From Vogesella aquatica (GTDB lineage: Bacteria > Pseudomonadota > Gammaproteobacteria > Burkholderiales > Chromobacteriaceae), in contig NZ_JAQQLF010000013.1 in assembly GCF_028548455.1 (NCBI RefSeq), positions 1-64,000 on the forward strand: a stretch of DNA of 64,000 nt, in the 5' to 3' direction. The translations under genes and the position numbers were made by a program. Below are positions 1-8,262 of the stretch, piece by piece; positions within the stretch are counted from its first letter, which is position 1, and every line of letters starts with the position of its first letter. The notes beneath the pieces are model-generated. The model saw only the letters and a list, made by a program, of their open reading frames with translations, made no database searches and was not told the origin of the DNA.

Positions 1-148
1 TTTTGGCACGCAAGTTCAAAGAAACATCGTTTCTCTAAATCTTTGCAGTGCAAGTATTTGGCTTAGCCAGACACTTACACCTATCGGTTATTTGGTCTGT
101 TAAAGAGCGGTGCTGACTGGCTTGTTTCGTTTGCGTCGTCAGCTGAGG
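1..148 (-). ncRNA. rRNA operon 5' leader (16S gene lies beyond the left edge)
   Basis: On the minus strand this stretch follows a strong rRNA-type promoter and contains a boxA antitermination element, so it reads as the transcribed leader of an rRNA operon running out of the window. No mature 16S start is visible, so the 16S gene should begin just to the left of base 1. The leader carries a repeat of 12 bases (49-60) that recurs upstream of the promoter at 203-214. An open reading frame at 35-250 overlaps it but has no protein-like character and is not called. Seen: boxA and promoter. Inferred: that a 16S gene follows. Confidence 0.7.
98..108 (-). promoter_or_regulatory. boxA antitermination element of rRNA leader
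   Basis: The minus strand reads GCTCTTTAACA, matching the rRNA boxA consensus TGCTCTTTAACA apart from the first base. In rRNA leaders boxA is bound by NusB-NusE and assembles the antitermination complex that lets polymerase cross the structured, untranslated rRNA genes. It lies about 50 bases downstream of the promoter at 155-183, the usual place. Confidence 0.75.
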
Positions 149-154
149 AGGCGA

Positions 155-183
155 ACTATACCCAGACAGACAAAGGGCGTCAA
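155..183 (-). promoter_or_regulatory. rRNA operon promoter
   Basis: On the minus strand TTGACG (178-183) and TATAGT (155-160) are separated by exactly 17 bases (161-177), a near-consensus sigma-70 promoter. The region just downstream is GC-rich (TCGCCTCC), as expected of a stringently controlled discriminator, and the sequence upstream of the -35 is A/T-rich, as in UP elements. It faces the left edge and is insulated from tex by the terminator at 248-279. Confidence 0.75.
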
Positions 184-247
184 CACTTACCTCGCAATAA
201 ACTGCAAGTATTTGCTTAAGGTGTTGATTTGCAACGGCTACGAAAAG

Positions 248-279
248 CAAAAAAGTTGGCCGCAGGCGGCCAATTTTTG
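248..279 (-). terminator. Intrinsic terminator of tex, stem built from the GTTGGCCGCA repeat
   Basis: A stem formed by the exact repeat copy at 255-264 and an imperfect inverted copy (265-274) is followed on the minus strand by a run of six T. It lies 25-50 bases after the tex stop codon and just before the rRNA promoter, so it would stop tex transcripts from running into the rRNA operon. One arm is an exact copy of the dispersed 10-mer described in the findings. Confidence 0.75.
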
Positions 280-301
280 ATTTATCACATTTCTAGCGCC
301 A

Positions 302-2611
302 TCAGGACTTCTTCAGCTTGGCAAACGCCGCCGCCATGGCACCGCCGCCTAGGTCGGCAGGCGCCTGCTGCGGTCTGCCACCCTGGCGGCGCGGCTCGCT
401 GCGCGGCGCACCGCTATTGCGGGCGGCTGTACCGACTTCGTCATCCAGGCGCATGGTGAGGGCAATACGCTTGCGCGGCACATCCACTTCCAGCACTTTG
501 ACCTTTACCACATCGCCCGCCTTCACCACTTTGCGCGGGTCATCGATGAATTTACTGGACAGTGCCGAGATATGCACCAGGCCGTCCTGATGCACACCGA
601 TATCGACAAACGCACCGAAGTTGGCCACGTTGGTGACCACGCCTTCCAGAATCATGCCGGGCTGCAGATCTTTGATGTCCTCGACACCATCCTGGAAGGT
701 GGCGGTCTTGAACTCGGGGCGCGGGTCGCGGCCGGGCTTGTCCAACTCCTTCAGAATATCCATCACCGTTGGCAAGCCGAAACGCTCGTCAGTGTAATCT
801 GCCGGGCGTAGCGCTTTGATAAAAGCAGAGTCACCCATGATCTGTTTTACCGGGCGGCCGGTCTTGGCCACGATCTTCTCCACTACCGGATAGGCCTCCG
901 GGTGTACCGATGATGCATCCAGCGGGTTGTCACCGTTGCCGATGCGCAAGAAACCCGCTGCTTGCTCGAAGGTTTTCTCACCCAGACGGCTGACCTTGAG
1001 CAGCTCACGGCGCGATTTGAAGGCGCCGTTGGCGTCACGATGCGCCACGATGTTGGCCGCCAGCGTGCTGTTGAGGCCGGAGATGCGGGTCAGCAAAGGC
1101 ACCGACGCCATATTGACGTCCACCCCTACCGCGTTCACGCAATCCTCCACCACGGCGTCCAGGCTGCGCGCCAGCTGGCTTTGGTTCACGTCGTGCTGGT
1201 ATTGGCCCACACCGATGGATTTCGGGTCGATCTTGACCAGCTCGGCCAGCGGGTCTTGCAGGCGGCGGGCGATGGACACTGCGCCACGCAGGCTGACATC
1301 CAGGTCGGGGAACTCTTTGGCCGCCAGCTCGGAGGCGGAGTACACCGACGCACCGGCTTCGCTTACCACAATCTTGGTCATGCCCAGCTGCGGGAAGGCC
1401 TTGATGACATCCTGCGCCAGCTTGTCGGTTTCGCGGCTGGCGGTGCCGTTACCGATGGCAATCAGGTCTACCTGGTGGCGGTGCGCCAGCGCACCCAGGA
1501 TAGCGATGGAACGCTCCCAGTCGCGGCGCGGCTCGTGCGGATAGATGGTAGTGGTTTCCAGCAGCTTGCCGGTATTGTCCACCACGGCCACCTTGACGCC
1601 GGTACGCAAGCCGGGGTCCAGACCCAGCGTAGCGCGCGGGCCGGCCGGTGCAGCCAACAGCAGGTCTTTGAGGTTGGCCGCAAATACCTTGATGGAATCT
1701 GCATCGGCCGCATCCTTCAGGCGCGACACCAGCTCCAGCTCCAGTGACAGGAAGATTTTGGCGCGCCAGCACAGGCGCACGCCGTCCAGCAGCCATTTAT
1801 CAGCGGGGCGGCCGGCGTCCTTGATACCAAAGCGCGCGGCAATCAGCTCTTCATAAGCCGAACGCTGGGTGATGGGCGTTTCGTCCGGCTGGTATTTCAG
1901 TGCCACGCTGAGTACACCCTCGTTACGGCCACGCAGCAGCGCCAGCGCGCGATGGGAGGGCGTGGTCTTGATGGCTTCGCGATGATTGAAGTAATCGGCG
2001 AATTTGGCGCCCTCTTGCTCCTTGCCCGCCACCACGCTGCCGGCCAGCTCGCCTTCGTTCCACAGTTTTTCGCGCAGCTGGCCTAGCAACTCGGCGTCTT
2101 CGGCAAAGCGCTCGATCAGAATTGCACGCGCCCCATCCAGTGCCGCCTTGGCATCTTCTACACCTTTGGCACTGTCGATATACGCAGCGGCAACTTGCTC
2201 TGGCTGCTGCGAAGGGTCGGCCAGCAGGCTGTCGGCCAATGGCTCCAGGCCGGCTTCACGGGCGATTTGCGCCTTGGTGCGGCGCTTGGGCTTGTACGGC
2301 AGGTACAAGTCTTCCAGCTGGGTCTTGTTATCGCTGCCGTACAGTGCGGCCTCCAGCTGCGGGGTAAGCTTGCCCTGCTCGGCGATGCTCTTGAGGATGG
2401 TATCGCGTCTATCGTCCAGCTCGCGCAGATACACCAGGCGCTCGGCCAGCAGGCGCAGCTGGGTATCGTCCAGGCCACCGGTCACTTCTTTACGGTAGCG
2501 GGCGATAAACGGAACGGTAGCACCTTCGTCGATAAGATTGACGGTGGCGGTGACCTGGGCCTCGCGCACGGCGAGCTCTGCCGCAAGGCGGCTGGCGATA
2601 CTTTTCAACAT
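302..2611 (-). CDS. tex: Tex-type transcription accessory / RNA-binding protein
   Basis: A 769-residue homologue of Tex, a cytoplasmic nucleic-acid-binding protein of the RNA polymerase accessory type. The Tex N-terminal signature ([17 protein letters not shown], about residues 33-50) is followed by a YqgF/RuvC-like domain beginning with [10 protein letters not shown] near residue 334, a helix-hairpin-helix region near 500-560, and a C-terminal S1 domain at about 652-722 ([20 protein letters not shown]). The tail after the S1 domain is basic and low in complexity. Length agrees with family members. It is transcribed alone toward the rRNA operon and ends at the hairpin at 248-279. The role in transcript fate is known for the family; nothing here identifies a particular target. 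Confidence 0.95.
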   Translation of the reverse strand: MLKSIASRLAAELAVREAQVTATVNLIDEGATVPFIARYRKEVTGGLDDTQLRLLAERLVYLRELDDRRDTILKSIAEQGKLTPQLEAALYGSDNKTQLEDLYLPYKPKRRTKAQIAREAGLEPLADSLLADPSQQPEQVAAAYIDSAKGVEDAKAALDGARAILIERFAEDAELLGQLREKLWNEGELAGSVVAGKEQEGAKFADYFNHREAIKTTPSHRALALLRGRNEGVLSVALKYQPDETPITQRSAYEELIAARFGIKDAGRPADKWLLDGVRLCWRAKIFLSLELELVSRLKDAADADSIKVFAANLKDLLLAAPAGPRATLGLDPGLRTGVKVAVVDNTGKLLETTTIYPHEPRRDWERSIAILGALAHRHQVDLIAIGNGTASRETDKLAQDVIKAFPQLGMTKIVVSEAGASVYSASELAAKEFPDLDVSLRGAVSIARRLQDPLAELVKIDPKSIGVGQYQHDVNQSQLARSLDAVVEDCVNAVGVDVNMASVPLLTRISGLNSTLAANIVAHRDANGAFKSRRELLKVSRLGEKTFEQAAGFLRIGNGDNPLDASSVHPEAYPVVEKIVAKTGRPVKQIMGDSAFIKALRPADYTDERFGLPTVMDILKELDKPGRDPRPEFKTATFQDGVEDIKDLQPGMILEGVVTNVANFGAFVDIGVHQDGLVHISALSSKFIDDPRKVVKAGDVVKVKVLEVDVPRKRIALTMRLDDEVGTAARNSGAPRSEPRRQGGRPQQAPADLGGGAMAAAFAKLKKS

Positions 2612-2705
2612 GCTGTTCTTGTTCTTGCGGGAAAACGGAAGCCGCTACTGTAACGGCATACACCGGAAAATCAAGGCCGACAGGGGCGCGCAGCCGCATC
2701 ACCAT

Positions 2706-2733
2706 AAAAAACGGCAGCCATACAGGCTGCCGT
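2706..2733 (-). terminator. Intrinsic terminator after the STAS-domain gene
   Basis: The 9-base stem ACGGCAGCC (2711-2719) pairs with GGCTGCCGT (2725-2733) across a 5-base loop. On the minus strand it is followed by five T, 20 bases after the stop of the STAS gene. Confidence 0.8.
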
Positions 2734-2752
2734 CATGACAATGCAAGGCGGT

Positions 2753-3109
2753 TTACAGCGGCTGCGGGCCGAGCAGCCAGGCTTGCGCTTCTTCAATCGT
2801 TTCAAAGTATTGCGCTCGGGCATGGGTGAGCAAGCCGGACAAATGCGTAGCCAGATTCACCCACACATCGTCGGCCACGATGGCAAAGCGGCCAAAATCG
2901 TTTTCGTGGGCGCGCATGAAGCGCACCTCTTCCAGCGCCATGTCCAGCGTGAAGTCTTTCATACCGGACAGATCCAGCAATACATCCGGCTGGCCTTGCT
3001 CGGCCGCACGCTTGAGCAGCGCCTGCTCCAGCAGCTTGAAATCCGCCAGGGTGAACTCGTTGAAAAGCGCTACATCCAGGCCATAATCCTGCTCGCGAAT
3101 GGAAATCAT
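2753..3109 (-). CDS. STAS/SpoIIAA-like domain protein (118 aa)
   Basis: A small cytoplasmic protein built almost wholly of one alpha/beta domain with the pattern of a STAS/SpoIIAA-like fold: MISIREQDYGLD at the start, the central strand PDVLLDLSGMKDFTLD, then RFAIVADD and a final helix EEAQAWLL. STAS proteins act as partner-binding switches or lipid/nucleotide-binding modules; the partner is not indicated here. The start at 3109 was chosen over an upstream in-frame start (3193) because AAGGAG lies 8 bases before it and the upstream extension is basic, junk-like sequence. It sits 90 bases downstream of the exporter pair on the same strand and is followed by its own terminator. The fold assignment is moderately sure; the function is unknown. 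Confidence 0.75.
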   Translation of the reverse strand: MISIREQDYGLDVALFNEFTLADFKLLEQALLKRAAEQGQPDVLLDLSGMKDFTLDMALEEVRFMRAHENDFGRFAIVADDVWVNLATHLSGLLTHARAQYFETIEEAQAWLLGPQPL

Positions 3110-3201
3110 GCTGTTGCTCCTTGTACTACGACACCTTGCCCCCTTGCGCCCTGCCCTGTGCCGGCGCGGCCCGGTGCCTGTTGATTTAGTCAATTTTCAT
3201 T

Positions 3202-4032
3202 CTAGCGCCGGCTGGCCAGAATGCCGCTGAGAATAATCAAACTCATGGCGGCCAGCTCTTGCCAACCCAGCCAGTGCTGCCATAGCAAGGCGCCGAACAG
3301 CGCGGAAAAGGCTACTGTCAGATAAGACAAATTGGCCACCAGCAGCTTGCGGCCCACCTTGTAGGCGCGCGTCATGGCCAGCTGCGCCACCATGGCACTC
3401 ACCCCCAGGCCCAATACCCATGGTACGTTGGCCGCAGTCAGCGGGTGCCAGGTTTGAAACTGCATCAGCAACAAGCCGCCCAGGGTGGAAATCAGGGCAA
3501 AGTAAAATACCGTGCGCCACTCGGCCTCACCGGCCTGCCCCAGCTCGCGCACATGCAGGTAGGACCAACCCGCCAGCAAACCGGACAGCAAACCCAGCAC
3601 GCCGGACAACCAGCCCAGCTCGTGCCAGGTTGGCCGCAATAGCCATACCACGCCGGCAAAGCCCAGCGCCATGGCCAGCACGCCAACCCGTGGCAAGCGC
3701 TCACCCAACAGCAGCACAGACAGCAAGGCCAGGAACATGGGCGAGGTGTAATTCAGCGTGACCGCCGTGGCTAGCGGCAAATGGCTGATGGCATAGAAAT
3801 AGCAAAGCAAAGACACGTAGCCGAGCATGCCGCGCTTGAGATGCTGGCCCAGCAAAGGCGTAGCAAAACGCTGCCGGCGCAGCAAGGCCGCACCACCCAG
3901 CACCAGCACGGCAAATGCCGTTCGCCAGAACACCAGCTCCACCGTACCCAGCGTGGCCGCAGCCAGCTTCACGAACACCCCCATGGCACCAAAACTGGCT
4001 GCCGCCAACACCATCCACCACGCACCGCCCAC
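3202..4032 (-). CDS. EamA/DMT-superfamily transporter, first of a tandem pair
   Basis: A 276-residue inner-membrane protein with about ten hydrophobic segments in two homologous halves, the pattern of the EamA (drug/metabolite transporter) family. The half-repeat signatures are visible: LATAVTLNYTSPMFLALLSVLLLGERL in the first half, AMTRAYKVGRKLLVANLSYLTVAFSALFGALLW in the second. It starts with GTG, which overlaps the stop codon of the upstream paralogue by one base (TAGTG), supporting this start and translational coupling. Substrate cannot be read from sequence; family members export amino acids, purines or other metabolites. It carries two exact copies of the GTTGGCCGCA repeat (3427, 3629). 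Confidence 0.85.
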   Translation of the reverse strand: MGGAWWMVLAAASFGAMGVFVKLAAATLGTVELVFWRTAFAVLVLGGAALLRRQRFATPLLGQHLKRGMLGYVSLLCYFYAISHLPLATAVTLNYTSPMFLALLSVLLLGERLPRVGVLAMALGFAGVVWLLRPTWHELGWLSGVLGLLSGLLAGWSYLHVRELGQAGEAEWRTVFYFALISTLGGLLLMQFQTWHPLTAANVPWVLGLGVSAMVAQLAMTRAYKVGRKLLVANLSYLTVAFSALFGALLWQHWLGWQELAAMSLIILSGILASRR

Positions 4033-4886
4033 TACGAACCCTTCGCGGCCAACATGCCGCAGCCAATAATCATCAACATGCCCAGTACCGCACTGGCCGA
4101 TAGCAGCTGGCCACCAAATACCACGCCCAATAGCGCGGAAAACACCACAGTGAGGTAGGCCAGGCTGGACACCACAAATTTGCGGCCTTCTTTATAGGCG
4201 CGCGTCATCGCCAGCTGCCCCAGCAAACCCAACAGCCCTACCCCCAGCAAGGCCGACAGGTCAGACAGACCCAGCGGAGTAAAACCACCTTGCAGCATGA
4301 CCCAAGCCAGACCGCACACGGTAGACAAAAAATACAGCCAGAACACCGTCACACCGGGGCGCTCGCCCAGCTCACCCAGCTCGCGCACATGGAACAGCGC
4401 CAAGCCGGCCCCCGCACCGGAAAGCAGGCCGACCAAGCCGGGCAGCCACTGCCCGGCATGAAAGGTTGGCCGCAAGATCAGCACGATGCCGACAAAGCCC
4501 AGCAGCAGCGCCAGCTTCACCCGCTGCGACAAGCGCTCGCCGCGCAGCAGCACGCAGCACACGGCAAAAGACAGCGAGGAGGTGTAGTTCAAAGTCACCG
4601 CAGTGGCCAGCGGCAGCCGGGTCAGCGCATAAAACAGCATGGCCATGGATAAATAGCCGGCAATACTGCGGCGAAAGTGCGCAGGCCAATGCACGGTAGC
4701 CACGCCCTCGTGCCCCAGCGCCACCGGTACCAGCAATACCGCCAGGCCAATGGCGGTACGGTAGAACAGGATCTCGATCGCCCCTATATGCTGACTGGCC
4801 ATGGCGGCCAGCATACTCATGCCGGCAAAACTGGCCGCCGCCACCACCATCCAGGCCGAGCCCAAGCGTGCAAACCAGCCAGACAT
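4032..4886 (-). CDS. EamA/DMT-superfamily transporter, second of a tandem pair
   Basis: A 284-residue paralogue of the next gene, with the same half-repeat signatures (LATAVTLNYTSSLSFAVCCV and AMTRAYKEGRKFVVSSLAYL). The two clearly arose by tandem duplication, and EamA proteins can work as homo- or heterodimers, so a hetero-pair is possible (inference). AAGGGG lies 8 bases before ATG. It begins 4 bases after the stop of the secreted-protein gene at 4891-5418, so the three genes form one transcription unit. Both paralogues keep LRPT at the same place, encoded through the GTTGGCCGCA repeat (4465 here, 3629 in the other). Confidence 0.85.
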   Translation of the reverse strand: MSGWFARLGSAWMVVAAASFAGMSMLAAMASQHIGAIEILFYRTAIGLAVLLVPVALGHEGVATVHWPAHFRRSIAGYLSMAMLFYALTRLPLATAVTLNYTSSLSFAVCCVLLRGERLSQRVKLALLLGFVGIVLILRPTFHAGQWLPGLVGLLSGAGAGLALFHVRELGELGERPGVTVFWLYFLSTVCGLAWVMLQGGFTPLGLSDLSALLGVGLLGLLGQLAMTRAYKEGRKFVVSSLAYLTVVFSALLGVVFGGQLLSASAVLGMLMIIGCGMLAAKGS

Positions 4887-4890
4887 GGCA

Positions 4891-5418
4891 CTACCCCTTG
4901 GCAGAGACAGGGCGCACGCTCAGCCCCAGGCAGATATCGGCAAAAGCACGGCGGTAGCGGTGATACTCGGACGCATTGGCCACGCACTCGGCGTACACGC
5001 CTTGCTTGCCATCCTGCTGCACCACTTTCAGATGCTGGCGCACAATCCACAAGCCGCTTTGCACGTACTCGCCCTCGCGGTACTCCAGCACCAGGCGCCC
5101 GGCTTTGCGGTCCAGCTGGGCGCGAATCGCTGCCTCACGCGCTCCTTGTGCCTTCTTGTGCCGTGCGGCCAACTTGTCTAGTGCAGCACCAGCACGCAAA
5201 CGCTCGCGCCACACGGTCACCGCTACACCGCTGCGCTCGCGGTCTTCCATCTGCGGTGGCAGCACACGCAAGCCTCCCCCGGGGGCGGGGCGTACCTTCC
5301 AGCCATCGGGCACAGACAGAGTCACCCCCAGGCCGGCGTGGCGATAAGGTGCAGCGTGCGATACAAGGGGAAAGGAGAGCAGAATGGCCAACAAGGGCCA
5401 GCAACGGCAGGCAGGCAT
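4891..5418 (-). CDS. Secreted protein of unknown function (175 aa)
   Basis: The N-terminus (PLLAILLSFPLVSHAAP) is a typical Sec signal peptide with a likely cut after SHA, leaving about 150 mature residues. The mature start GLGVTLSVPDGWKV resembles the opening strand of DcrB/PsbP-like folds, but I do not recognise a named family. The C-terminal half has two cysteines that could pair in the periplasm. It leads a three-gene run with the two EamA exporters (4-base gap). No good ribosome binding site precedes the ATG, and a terminator ends only about 20 bases upstream, so its expression may depend on read-through from the Rieske gene. Confidence 0.65.
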   Translation of the reverse strand: MPACRCWPLLAILLSFPLVSHAAPYRHAGLGVTLSVPDGWKVRPAPGGGLRVLPPQMEDRERSGVAVTVWRERLRAGAALDKLAARHKKAQGAREAAIRAQLDRKAGRLVLEYREGEYVQSGLWIVRQHLKVVQQDGKQGVYAECVANASEYHRYRRAFADICLGLSVRPVSAKG

Positions 5419-5435
5419 AGGCAGGAATGGGCAAG

Positions 5436-5461
5436 CAAAAAGGCGCGGATATCCGCGCCTT
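5436..5461 (-). terminator. Intrinsic terminator after the Rieske oxygenase gene
   Basis: A perfect 22-base palindrome (5440-5461, core GCGCGGATATCCGCGC) is followed on the minus strand by a short T run. It lies 27 bases after the stop of the Rieske gene and only about 20 bases before the start of the next minus-strand gene. Confidence 0.75.
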
Positions 5462-5487
5462 GGTATTGTGCCGCATAAGACGGTGTA

Positions 5488-6597
5488 TTAGCCAGCCAGA
5501 TGTTCGCCCATCAAACGACGGTAAAACTCGTGGAAGTGCTGCATGCCGTCTTCGGTAGGCGACTGATACGGGCCGACTTCGCTTTCGCCACGCAGCCATA
5601 GTGCCTTGCGGCCCTCGTGCATGCGCTGGCAAATCTCGTCGTCCTCTACCGCTGTCTCGAAGTAAGCCGCCTGCTCGGCCTCGATGAAATCGGGTTCGAA
5701 CCAGATGATGTCTTCCGGGTAGTAAAACTCGGTAATCACCGTGCACTTCTCCGGGCCGCGCGGTATCACCACGCTCACCACCAGCACGTGCGGGTACCAC
5801 TCCACCATGATGTTGGGGTAGTAGGTCAGCCAGATGGCGCCGAATTCCGGCTGCTGGTCAGCGTAACGCTTCAGCACCTCTTCGTGCCACTTGCCGTACA
5901 CCTTGCTACCGGAGCGCGCCAGGCGGTTTTTCACACCGACAGTCTGCACGTGGTACTGGTCACCCCACTCCCACTTCAGGTCGGCGCAATCTACAAAATT
6001 GCCCAGGCCCGGGTGGAACGGGTCAACGTGGTAATCCTCCGAGTACACCTCGATAAAGGTTTTCCAGTTGAAGTCGTACTCGGTGGTAAACGACTTGTGG
6101 TAGGCAAAGCCTTCAAACGTCATGTGCTTGGCCACACCCAGCTTTTCCAGGTCGCGCTGCACATTGCGCTTGGCGTCAAACAGCAGGCCATTCCAGCGGG
6201 TCAGCTCGGTCTGGTTCAGGTTCAGGCAAGGCGTTTCCGGGAAATGCGGCGCCCCCAGCAGCTTGCCTTCGGCGTCGTAAGTCCAGCCGTGCAGGTTGCA
6301 CACCATGTGGTTGCCATTGCCACGGCCTTTGTAGATCAGGGCCTGGCGGTGGCGACACACATTGGAAATGAGCTTGATGTCACCATCGACATTTTTCAGC
6401 ATTTTGCCGTGGCCCTGCCAGTCCAGCGTGTGATAGTCGCCAGCATTGGGCACCATCAGCGCGTGGCCATAGTATTGCGGGGCATCGGCAAACAGGGTTT
6501 TTTGCTCCAGCTCGTAATAAGCCGGGTCAAAGTAAGTAAAGACAGGCAACTGCGCAGCAGAAGCTTTGAGCAACTGGGACGAAGCCAGATCAGACAT
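5488..6597 (-). CDS. Rieske non-haem iron oxygenase, large (alpha) subunit type
   Basis: A 369-residue ring-hydroxylating-type oxygenase subunit. The Rieske [2Fe-2S] ligands are seen as NVCRHRQ and, 16 residues later, VCNLHGWTYD (Cys-x-His and Cys-x2-His). The mononuclear iron site is in the catalytic domain as EDYHVDPFHPG, giving the two histidine ligands. Such enzymes insert oxygen into aromatic or quaternary-amine substrates using electrons from a separate reductase. No reductase, ferredoxin or small subunit is adjacent, and the substrate is unknown. ATG at 6597 is preferred to an upstream GTG at 6606, because GGAGG sits 10 bases before the ATG but only 1 base before the GTG. It is followed by a terminator. 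Confidence 0.88.
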   Translation of the reverse strand: MSDLASSQLLKASAAQLPVFTYFDPAYYELEQKTLFADAPQYYGHALMVPNAGDYHTLDWQGHGKMLKNVDGDIKLISNVCRHRQALIYKGRGNGNHMVCNLHGWTYDAEGKLLGAPHFPETPCLNLNQTELTRWNGLLFDAKRNVQRDLEKLGVAKHMTFEGFAYHKSFTTEYDFNWKTFIEVYSEDYHVDPFHPGLGNFVDCADLKWEWGDQYHVQTVGVKNRLARSGSKVYGKWHEEVLKRYADQQPEFGAIWLTYYPNIMVEWYPHVLVVSVVIPRGPEKCTVITEFYYPEDIIWFEPDFIEAEQAAYFETAVEDDEICQRMHEGRKALWLRGESEVGPYQSPTEDGMQHFHEFYRRLMGEHLAG

Positions 6598-7062
6598 TAT
6601 TCCCACACCTCCGTGGAAGAAGATATAAGACCAGCCGAATCTCGCTCTTAACGAGTTTACGGAGAGCTATAAAAAACATTGGTAGAACAGGGGCTTTTCC
6701 AACCATACCCCAAATGTTCAGGGGCGGGATTGTGGGCCAAATCCCCCCTTGGGGCAAGTATTTTTTGCCCGGGAATTTGTGCCAAGTCAAGGGATTGCAA
6801 CGCTTAAATTGCGCAAAATGGCGTCTTTGAAAATTTCGCGCAAAAACCCTTTTGCTTTCATGATGTTGTCAGACAAGCCTGAAATACTACCCGGCAACAC
6901 CCGATAAGGAACTTCCCTATGGTGCAATGCATCACAAACAAGGATAATGCGCCCCCTGCACGGCTGTGGCTGCGCTTAGCAAACCGTGCAAACACTCTAT
7001 AAAAAGAACACGCAACACCAGCACAGACTCATCCATGATGTCTTACTGCTAACGGATAGAAC
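6598..7062. other. Divergent intergenic region between the Rieske gene and ackA
   Basis: A 465-base region between divergent genes. It is more A/T-rich than the genes and should hold promoters for both. A candidate ackA promoter is at 6976-7003. I found no convincing consensus promoter for the Rieske gene, no small gene and no RNA. A short G-rich inverted repeat lies at 6752-6770 with an A/T loop. Confidence 0.5.
6976..7003 (+). promoter_or_regulatory. Candidate ackA-pta promoter
   Basis: TTAGCA (6976-6981) and TATAAA (6998-7003) are 16 bases apart, giving a plausible sigma-70 promoter about 55 bases upstream of the ackA start. The -35 match is only partial. Confidence 0.4.
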
Positions 7063-8253
7063 ATGATCACCCACACACTCGTCATCAATTGCGGCAGCTC
7101 GTCGCTGAAATTCGCCCTGATCAACGCCCAGACCCAGGACACCACGCTGACTGGCCTGGCAGAGAAACTGGGCATGGCCGGCGCCTGCATCACCTTCAAA
7201 CAGGCCGGCCAGAAGGTGGAACTGACGCTGGCACAGGGCGACCACGCCGGCGCCATGAAAGCCATCCTGTCCTACCTGGACGAGCGCGCACTGACGGGCA
7301 GCATTACGGCTATTGGCCACCGTGTAGTACACGGCGGCGAAAACTTCCACGCCTCCACCCTGATTGACGACAGCGTGCTGGCCGCCATCGAAGACTGCGC
7401 ACGCCTGGCGCCGCTGCACAACCCGGCCAACCTGCTGGGCATGCGCACCGCACAGGCCTGCTTCCCTGGCCTGCCCCAGGTGGCCGTGTTCGACACTGCC
7501 TTCCACCAGACCATGCCGCAGCACGCCTACCTGTACGCCGTACCGATGGCGCTATACCGCGAGCACGGCGTACGCCGCTATGGCTTCCACGGCACCAGCC
7601 ACCGCTTTGTCGCCGCTGAAGCCGCCCGCATGGCCGGCATCCCACTGGAAAACAGCGCCATTGTCAGCGCCCACCTGGGTAACGGCGCCTCGGTTGCCGC
7701 CATCCTGAATGGCCAGTCGGTAGACACCAGCATGGGCCTCACCCCGCTGGAAGGCCTGGTGATGGGCACCCGCTCCGGTGATATCGACCCCGGCCTGTTT
7801 GGCTACCTGGCCAGCGCCCTGAATACCGACGTAGACGGCATCACCGCCCTGCTGAACAAGCAGTCCGGCCTGCTGGGCCTGTCCGAGCTGTCCAGCGACT
7901 GCCGCGAGCTGGAAGAAGCTGCGGCCAACGGCCACCCGGGTGCGATTATTGCTATGGAAGTATTCTGCTACCGCCTGGCCAAGCAGATCGCCGCCATGGT
8001 GGTGGCACTGGGCCGCATTGACGTGCTGCTGTTTACCGGCGGCATCGGCGAGAACTCGCCCTTTGTGCGCGCCAATGTGCTGAACAAGCTGGCCTTCCTG
8101 GGCTTTAGCCTGGACGCAGCGGCCAACGATGCCGCCTTCCGCGGCAAGGCCGGCCGCATCAGCCACGCCGACAGCACTACCGCCCTGGTGATCAACACCA
8201 ATGAAGAGCTGATGATTGCACTGGACACCGCTGCACTGACACAGGGCAAATAA
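7063..8253 (+). CDS. ackA: Acetate kinase
   Basis: A 396-residue enzyme of normal length that interconverts acetate + ATP and acetyl phosphate + ADP in the cytoplasm. Family signatures are present: the N-terminal phosphate-binding strand VINCGSSSLKFAL, GHRVVHGG, the AFHQTMP segment, RRYGFHGTSH, the glycine-rich HLGNGASV loop, GLTPLEGLVMGTRSGDIDP and FTGGIGENS. It is followed after 9 bases by pta, so the pair forms the classical acetate overflow/assimilation operon and can supply acetyl phosphate. The upstream region holds a candidate promoter but no strong Shine-Dalgarno. Confidence 0.97.
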   Translation: MITHTLVINCGSSSLKFALINAQTQDTTLTGLAEKLGMAGACITFKQAGQKVELTLAQGDHAGAMKAILSYLDERALTGSITAIGHRVVHGGENFHASTLIDDSVLAAIEDCARLAPLHNPANLLGMRTAQACFPGLPQVAVFDTAFHQTMPQHAYLYAVPMALYREHGVRRYGFHGTSHRFVAAEAARMAGIPLENSAIVSAHLGNGASVAAILNGQSVDTSMGLTPLEGLVMGTRSGDIDPGLFGYLASALNTDVDGITALLNKQSGLLGLSELSSDCRELEEAAANGHPGAIIAMEVFCYRLAKQIAAMVVALGRIDVLLFTGGIGENSPFVRANVLNKLAFLGFSLDAAANDAAFRGKAGRISHADSTTALVINTNEELMIALDTAALTQGK

Positions 8254-8262
8254 GGAAACCGC

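Noticed and set aside
35-250. 71-codon open frame on the minus strand near the left edge
   Set aside because: It spans the rRNA promoter and boxA, has no ribosome binding site and no protein-like composition.
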